From positions 1 through 64,000 of the forward strand of contig NZ_JARJHL010000005.1 of assembly GCF_029309835.1 (NCBI RefSeq): DNA of 64,000 nucleotides, in the 5' to 3' direction. Of this stretch, positions 60,098 through 64,000 are shown piece by piece. The stretch comes from Paracoccus sp. DMF-8. Lineage in GTDB: Bacteria; Pseudomonadota; Alphaproteobacteria; Rhodobacterales; Rhodobacteraceae. The notes under the pieces were generated by a model. It worked only from the letters and a program-made list of their open reading frames with translations. It was not told the DNA's origin and searched no databases. The translations under genes were made by a program, and so were the position numbers. Each line of letters opens with the position of its first letter. Within the stretch, counting starts at the first letter, position 1.

Positions 60098-60772
60098 ATG
60101 ACGAAGACCTTCCACAGCCACTGGCGCGACGTGCCCGAGGGCACCTGGCGCTGGCCGAATTTCTCACCCGCCGAAATCGCCTGTCGGGGCACCGGCAAGC
60201 TGCTCGTCAACGAGCCCGCGCTCGACAGGCTGCAGGCGCTGCGCGACCGGCTGGGCAAGCCGCTGATCGTACGCTCGGCCTATCGCAGCCCCGAGCACAA
60301 CCGCGCGGTGGGTGGAGCCAGGGCGTCGAAGCACATGGACGGCACGGCGTTTGATATCGCCATGGCGAACCACGACCCGGTGGCCTTCGAGGCTGCGGCG
60401 CGCGAGGTCGGGTTCCTCGGCTTCGGCTTCTACCCGCGCTCGGGGTTCATCCATGTCGATCTCGGGCCCGCACGTCAGTGGGGCGAGCGCTTCCCGGTCC
60501 GGGCGACTGCCTTCGCCGAAGAATCGCCACCAGCGCGCGAGGTTTTGGCCGCCAGCCGCACCATGAAGGGTGGAGGGGCGGCTGGTGTGGCGACGCTGGG
60601 TGCCGCGGGTGTTGAGGTGGCGCAGAGCGTCCTCGCCGAGACCCAGACCGCGATCCTGCCGCTCGTGCCGTATCTCGACACCCTGCGCTGGGTGTTCATC
60701 GCGATGGCACTCGGTGGCATCGCGGTCACCATCTATGCCCGCCTCGATGACTGGAAGCGGGGCCGGCGGTGA
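60098..60772 (+). CDS. Phage M15 peptidase endolysin with C-terminal membrane helix
   Basis: 224 residues. An M15A peptidase (about 10-130) with the metal ligands in SAYRSPEHNRAVGGARASKH, MDGTAFDIAM and the late FIHVDLG; such enzymes cut peptidoglycan peptides. The C-terminal part has a spacer and one membrane helix (LRWVFIAMALGGIAVTIYA) ending RKGRR-like. The stop overlaps the spanin-like start. Confidence 0.85.
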   Translation: MTKTFHSHWRDVPEGTWRWPNFSPAEIACRGTGKLLVNEPALDRLQALRDRLGKPLIVRSAYRSPEHNRAVGGARASKHMDGTAFDIAMANHDPVAFEAAAREVGFLGFGFYPRSGFIHVDLGPARQWGERFPVRATAFAEESPPAREVLAASRTMKGGGAAGVATLGAAGVEVAQSVLAETQTAILPLVPYLDTLRWVFIAMALGGIAVTIYARLDDWKRGRR

Positions 60773-61026
60773 TCGCCGGGCTCCTCACCGGGATCGCGGC
60801 CAGCCCGTGGGTGCGGGCGGCGCTGCGTCACGGCGTCATCGCAGTCGCGATCCTTCTGTTCCTGCTGTCGCTTCGGCGGTCTGGCGAGCGAGCGGGACGC
60901 CTCGCCGAACGCCTTGAAACCATGGAGAAGGCCAATGATGTCCAACGCCGGATGCTGGAAGTGGCGGCTCGCCGTCCTCGCGATCACCACGAGCTTGCTG
61001 AACGGCTGCGGGACGGTTCGTTCTGA
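60769..61026 (+). CDS. Inner-spanin-like protein (Rz-like)
   Basis: 85 residues: one N-terminal membrane helix (ALRHGVIAVAILLFLLSL), then a charged coiled coil (RSGERAGRLAERLETMEKAN) and no further domain, the layout of a phage i-spanin. Encodes a second, lipoprotein gene in another frame inside its 3' half (60935). Overlaps the endolysin stop by four bases. Its homologue at 33213-33527 is a fused fragment. Confidence 0.68.
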   Translation: MIAGLLTGIAASPWVRAALRHGVIAVAILLFLLSLRRSGERAGRLAERLETMEKANDVQRRMLEVAARRPRDHHELAERLRDGSF

Positions 61027-61186
61027 GGACGGCAGGCTCGCGACGTGCCCGCCCGTGGTCGAGTATGGCCGGGAGTTCGTGGCGCGGGCAGCCGAGGAAC
61101 TGGCCCGGCTACCGGAGGGATCAATGATCGCGGAAATGCTGAGCGAATACGCTGTCACGCGCGACCAGGCGCGCGCGTGCCACTGA
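60935..61186 (+). CDS. Outer-spanin-like lipoprotein (Rz1-like), embedded
   Basis: 83 residues starting ATG 60935 after GGAGAAGG. Signal segment LAVLAITTSLLNGC with Cys as lipidation site, then a short soluble part ending EYAVTRDQARACH. It starts within the coiled-coil gene in a different frame, overlapping it by 92 bases. This nested arrangement is a hallmark of Rz/Rz1 pairs. It would reach from the outer membrane to the i-spanin. Confidence 0.7.
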   Translation: MMSNAGCWKWRLAVLAITTSLLNGCGTVRSEDGRLATCPPVVEYGREFVARAAEELARLPEGSMIAEMLSEYAVTRDQARACH

Positions 61187-61402
61187 AAACCGGACCGGGC
61201 AGTGGCATTGAAGGAAGCGCCAGACGCCTCGACCGCAGGGCACCGCCCGGCCAATCTCAAAGATTCACGATGTAAAAAAGCGGCAGGGCGACGATGGCAG
61301 TTGCGGCGCCACATGTCGCGTGCGGAAATGGGCACAAATGTTCACCAAGCGTGAGCCTGTCACACGTTACGGCCGCACGGCGCCATGGTGCCATAGATCG
61401 CG

Positions 61403-61433
61403 ATGAATTCAGGTCGAATCGACCTGAATTCAT
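61403..61433. repeat. 31-bp near-perfect palindrome
   Basis: Arms of 15 bases (ATGAATTCAGGTCGA and its complement) around a single A. AT-richer than its surroundings. It might be a regulator site or a dispersed palindromic element; there is no T run. Confidence 0.8.
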
Positions 61434-61457
61434 AAGCGCGATCGATTCCAAAGAGAT

Positions 61458-61508
61458 AGAGCAGGATGCGGGCGGAAAACCGCTTCACACTTTTCCTCAT
61501 CCCGCTCT
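61458..61508. repeat. Alphaproteobacterial intergenic palindromic element
   Basis: Imperfect arms AGAGCAGGATGCGG (61458-61471) and CCTCATCCCGCTCT (61495-61508), 12 of 14 pairing, around a GAAAACCGCTTCACACTTTT loop. The loop text is familiar from dispersed intergenic repeats of rhizobia and relatives. It can form a cruciform or RNA hairpin. Confidence 0.6.
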
Positions 61509-61695
61509 AGTGCCAGGGAATGTCTGACACACCTGCTGCTTCCGGCATGATCTGGTCGATTTGGACATCCGCGCACGCAAATCGAATTTTTCCTGTCCGC
61601 AAGTTTGATCCGTCCGGGGGCGACCTGCGTAATGACGATGGAGGGTACGGATATTGTCCTCTGCGAAACACTACTTGACACAATGGAGAAACGGA

Positions 61696-62181
61696 ATGCT
61701 ACGCAAGTTTCTGATGGGGGCTGCGGCAACGACCATGCTGGCAGGTGCCGCCATGGCGCAAGATGCGACCTCGGACATTGTTGATACGGCAGTTGCCGCG
61801 GGCGATTTCACGACGCTGGTTGCTGCGGTTCAGGCGGCCGGGCTGGTGGACACGCTGAAAGGTGAAGGTCCCTTCACTGTCTTAGCGCCGACGGACGCGG
61901 CCTTTGCGGCCCTTCCCGAAGGGACCGTGGACACGCTGCTGAAGCCGGAAAACAAGGATCAACTGGTCTCGATCCTGACCTATCACGTGGTTCCGGGTGC
62001 GGTCATGTCTTCGGATCTGACCGAGGGGATGTCGGCAGCCACGGTTCAGGGCGGCGAGGTGACCTTCACGCTTGATGGCGGCGCGAAAGTCAATGACGCC
62101 AACATCACCACGGCCGATATCGCGGCCTCGAACGGAGTGATTCATGTCATCGACGCGGTGATCATGCCTCCTGCCAACTGA
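61696..62181 (+). CDS. Exported fasciclin-domain protein
   Basis: 161 residues: signal peptide ([16 protein letters not shown]) and one FAS1 domain with both conserved boxes ([15 protein letters not shown] and [13 protein letters not shown]) and YHVV before the second. FAS1 proteins mediate adhesion; single-domain bacterial forms are common in Rhodobacteraceae. ATG 61696, GGAGAA upstream. Confidence 0.92.
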   Translation: MLRKFLMGAAATTMLAGAAMAQDATSDIVDTAVAAGDFTTLVAAVQAAGLVDTLKGEGPFTVLAPTDAAFAALPEGTVDTLLKPENKDQLVSILTYHVVPGAVMSSDLTEGMSAATVQGGEVTFTLDGGAKVNDANITTADIAASNGVIHVIDAVIMPPAN

Positions 62182-62256
62182 GGCGAATGGCACAGTTGAT
62201 CATATGTAAACCAGATAGACTCCGGCTGTATCAGCCGGGGTAGCGTTTTATAGCGA

Positions 62257-62967
62257 TCAGCCGCGGCTGGATTTGGGGATGAACCGGTCGAACATTGCGA
62301 GCATGATGATTCCCGCGCCGCAGATCATGGCGATCAGCCAGTCGCCGGCGCCCGCATTGGCCACAATGACGCCGAACAATGCCCAGATGACACCGGCGCG
62401 ATAGGACCAGACGTGCGGACGGACGAAGGCGACCGCAACAGCCGCAATCAGGACGCAAATGATCAGCGCAATGGCGGCTGTTCGCGGCGGCAATATGCCA
62501 TATCCCGTCGCCACCACCGACAGGGCGACCCCTGATGCAGCCGTCAGCCAGCCGGTGTATAGCCCGATGGGTGCCCATTCGCGCCAGCCGGGCCCGACCC
62601 GCAGCATCGCCATGATCGCAGCCGCCGCCATCACCAGGATCATCGCCGTGGCGATCGATGGGGAACGGAGGGCAGCCTCGATCCAGAACACGCCGATGAA
62701 CAGGCTGATGCCAAGGGGCCAGGCAGCGCGCCCCCAGCCCGGCATGGTTTCAGGGCGCCAAAGAGCCCATACCGAGGCAAGAATCAGCCCCAAATAGATC
62801 AGCCCCCAGATTGAAAAGGCCCATCCAACGGGTTGGGCGGGCCAGCGGTCCACCTGCACGGGAAAGCTTTCCGTGTAAAAGCCGCCAAAGCCATTCGACA
62901 GGACGGGCGAAACGGCGAAACCCACAGCCAACAGCAGTATGATGATCCTTGCGTTGCGGTCATTCAT
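62257..62967 (-). CDS. TspO/MBR-like tryptophan-rich membrane protein
   Basis: 236 residues with six to seven membrane helices and many Trp. GWAFSIWGLIYLGLILASVW and WAPIGLYTGWLTA recall the TspO/MBR family; the length exceeds classical TspO (about 160). In photosynthetic relatives TspO modulates tetrapyrrole and oxygen responses. Its ATG lies one base from the photolyase stop, so they share a transcript, consistent with a light or oxidative-stress setting. Confidence 0.78.
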   Translation of the reverse strand: MNDRNARIIILLLAVGFAVSPVLSNGFGGFYTESFPVQVDRWPAQPVGWAFSIWGLIYLGLILASVWALWRPETMPGWGRAAWPLGISLFIGVFWIEAALRSPSIATAMILVMAAAAIMAMLRVGPGWREWAPIGLYTGWLTAASGVALSVVATGYGILPPRTAAIALIICVLIAAVAVAFVRPHVWSYRAGVIWALFGVIVANAGAGDWLIAMICGAGIIMLAMFDRFIPKSSRG

Positions 62968-62968
62968 T

Positions 62969-64000
62969 TCAGGTCTCCGATATGGTGGCGCGAAACTGTG
63001 CCAAGGCCGCCAGCGCGGCATTGCGCCCCTTGGCCAGCATGGATGGGGGACCGGGGAGCCAAGGTCCGCGGTTCCACGCCGGTGGAATGCTTTGCAGCCA
63101 GACCTCAGCCTCTGGGTAAGAGGCACCGTCAAATCCAGCAAGCCAGCGCCGGCGATAATCGCCCTGAGGGTCGTATTGTTCCGCCTGCCTCTCGGGGTTG
63201 AAGATGCGGAAATAGGGCGCCGCATCGGGGCCGCAGCCCGCCACCCATTGCCAGTTCATCGCATTGGCGGCCGGGTCCCAATCGGTCAGGCAATCGGCGA
63301 AATGCGCCAGCCCCACGCGCCAGTCGATCAGCAGATGCTTGGTCAGCCAGCTTGCAACCACCATGCGCACGCGGTTGTGCATCCGGCCCGTCAACCACAT
63401 CTGGCGCAATCCGGCATCGACCAGCGCCACCCCGGTTTCCGCCCGCTGCCAGCCGATCAGCTCGGGGGCGTCTTTGCGCCAGGGAAAGCCCTCCCATTCG
63501 GGACGGCAGCAGGCAACCGGCATCTGCGGGAACTCGATCAGCAGATGCCGTGAAAAGTCGCGCCAGATCACTTCGGACAGGAACTTGCCGATGCCGGCTG
63601 CGTGTTCGGGCGACACCTCGGCCCTCAGCATGGCTCTGGCCCAGACCACGCGTGGACTGATTTCTCCCACCGCAAGATGGTCGGAGAGGCCGGAAGTCGC
63701 GTCGAGATCGGGGCGATCACGCCCGCCGGGATAGGCAGAGGCTCGGTCGAGAAAGTCGTCCAGCCGGGCAAGCGCGGCGCCTTCGCCCGCAGGCGGAGCA
63801 AACTGCTCCAAGGCGGCGCGGCCACGGTGCAGGTCCGGAGCGAGATCCAATTTCAGTGGATCAAGCCCCTGAAGCGGCTCGGTGCAAGCTGTGATCCGCC
63901 GCGGCGCGTCAGCGGCGGGCCGATCGGGGCCGAGCTGCCGCACTGCCCGCGCAAAGGGGGAATAGACCCGATAGGCGCCCCCATTGCCTGTTCGGATCGC
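62969..64000 (-). CDS. phrB: Cryptochrome/photolyase, C-terminal part
   Basis: The gene runs off the right edge: the frame is open to base 64000. The visible 343 residues cover the FAD-binding domain: GIGKFLSEVIWRDFSRHLL, the LVDAGLRQMWLTGRMHNRVR region, SWLTKHLLIDWRVG and DWDPAANAMNWQWVAGCG, which are hallmarks of class I CPD photolyases. The antenna-binding N terminus is outside the window. Repairs pyrimidine dimers using blue light. Confidence 0.92.
   Translation of the reverse strand, partial: AIRTGNGGAYRVYSPFARAVRQLGPDRPAADAPRRITACTEPLQGLDPLKLDLAPDLHRGRAALEQFAPPAGEGAALARLDDFLDRASAYPGGRDRPDLDATSGLSDHLAVGEISPRVVWARAMLRAEVSPEHAAGIGKFLSEVIWRDFSRHLLIEFPQMPVACCRPEWEGFPWRKDAPELIGWQRAETGVALVDAGLRQMWLTGRMHNRVRMVVASWLTKHLLIDWRVGLAHFADCLTDWDPAANAMNWQWVAGCGPDAAPYFRIFNPERQAEQYDPQGDYRRRWLAGFDGASYPEAEVWLQSIPPAWNRGPWLPGPPSMLAKGRNAALAALAQFRATISET

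Larger units (their letters stand above)
61187..61695. other. Intergenic region between phage segment and backbone
   Basis: About 510 bases without a gene. It contains two palindromic structures, listed below, and the leader of the fasciclin gene (GGAGAA at 61685-61690). Confidence 0.6.

Noticed and set aside
1..64000. CRISPR arrays
   Set aside because: No evenly spaced direct repeats with unique spacers. The only tandem repeats are the 24-bp unit at 27277, the 96-bp unit at 52135 and the transposase duplicate.

Overview
The window looks like chromosome of a high-GC alphaproteobacterium of the Rhodobacteraceae/Paracoccaceae type. Pointers are the gyrA variant, a TrgB-like NUDIX gene beside a cysteine synthase (the arrangement known from Rhodobacter tellurite-resistance loci), and phage genes (DUF2793, DUF6127, M15 endolysin) typical of that group. 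The species cannot be named from sequence alone.

Two blocks read as backbone. 17.3-29.5 kb holds a YpfJ-type zinc protease, DedA, dsbB, gyrA, an AI-2E/PerM protein, a large MscS channel, cysK, a NUDIX hydrolase, a secreted protein and tRNA-Ser(CGA). 61.7-64.0 kb holds a fasciclin protein, a TspO-like membrane protein and a photolyase running off the edge. The rest is accessory DNA.

1-15 kb: an arsenic operon (arsR-acr3-arsC), a PPP phosphatase, a large serine recombinase lying against phage early genes (nuclease remnant, primase-helicase, RuvC-like nuclease), an IS5-family element, a three-gene module of serine recombinase plus two ParB/RepB-like proteins with a divergent HTH gene, and a ParDE pair. 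The phage early genes carry several single-base insertions. An unusual cluster of alternating 9-mers follows the primase-helicase. 15-17 kb holds one DDE transposase gene and a 5' duplicate of it.

29.5-58.3 kb starts at the tRNA-Ser 3' end and stops at a diverged repeat of that tRNA's downstream flank, so it may be an integrated or layered island. It holds restriction and amino-acid-exporter relics, a dapA-like gene, two phage scars (32.8-33.6 and 42.1-44.7 kb) and two cargo blocks. Cargo block 1 (33.6-42.0 kb) has seven minus-strand genes for small exported or membrane proteins around a von Willebrand A protein, facing a two-component system preceded by a molybdopterin-fold protein and followed by two exported proteins. 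I do not recognise it as a described system. Cargo block 2 (44.9-58.2 kb) has a TetR-controlled ABC efflux set, a P1B-4-type metal ATPase, and a flavin/PepSY set: ApbE, a PepSY-flavodoxin-reductase, a DUF2271 protein with a flavinylation-type motif, three small PepSY proteins and an OmpR/HK pair.

58.6-61.2 kb is a phage tail-lysis segment ending in an overlapping spanin-like pair. Related phage pieces recur in the same orientation around the cargo blocks, suggesting that cargo was inserted into, or recombined through, phage lysis and early regions.
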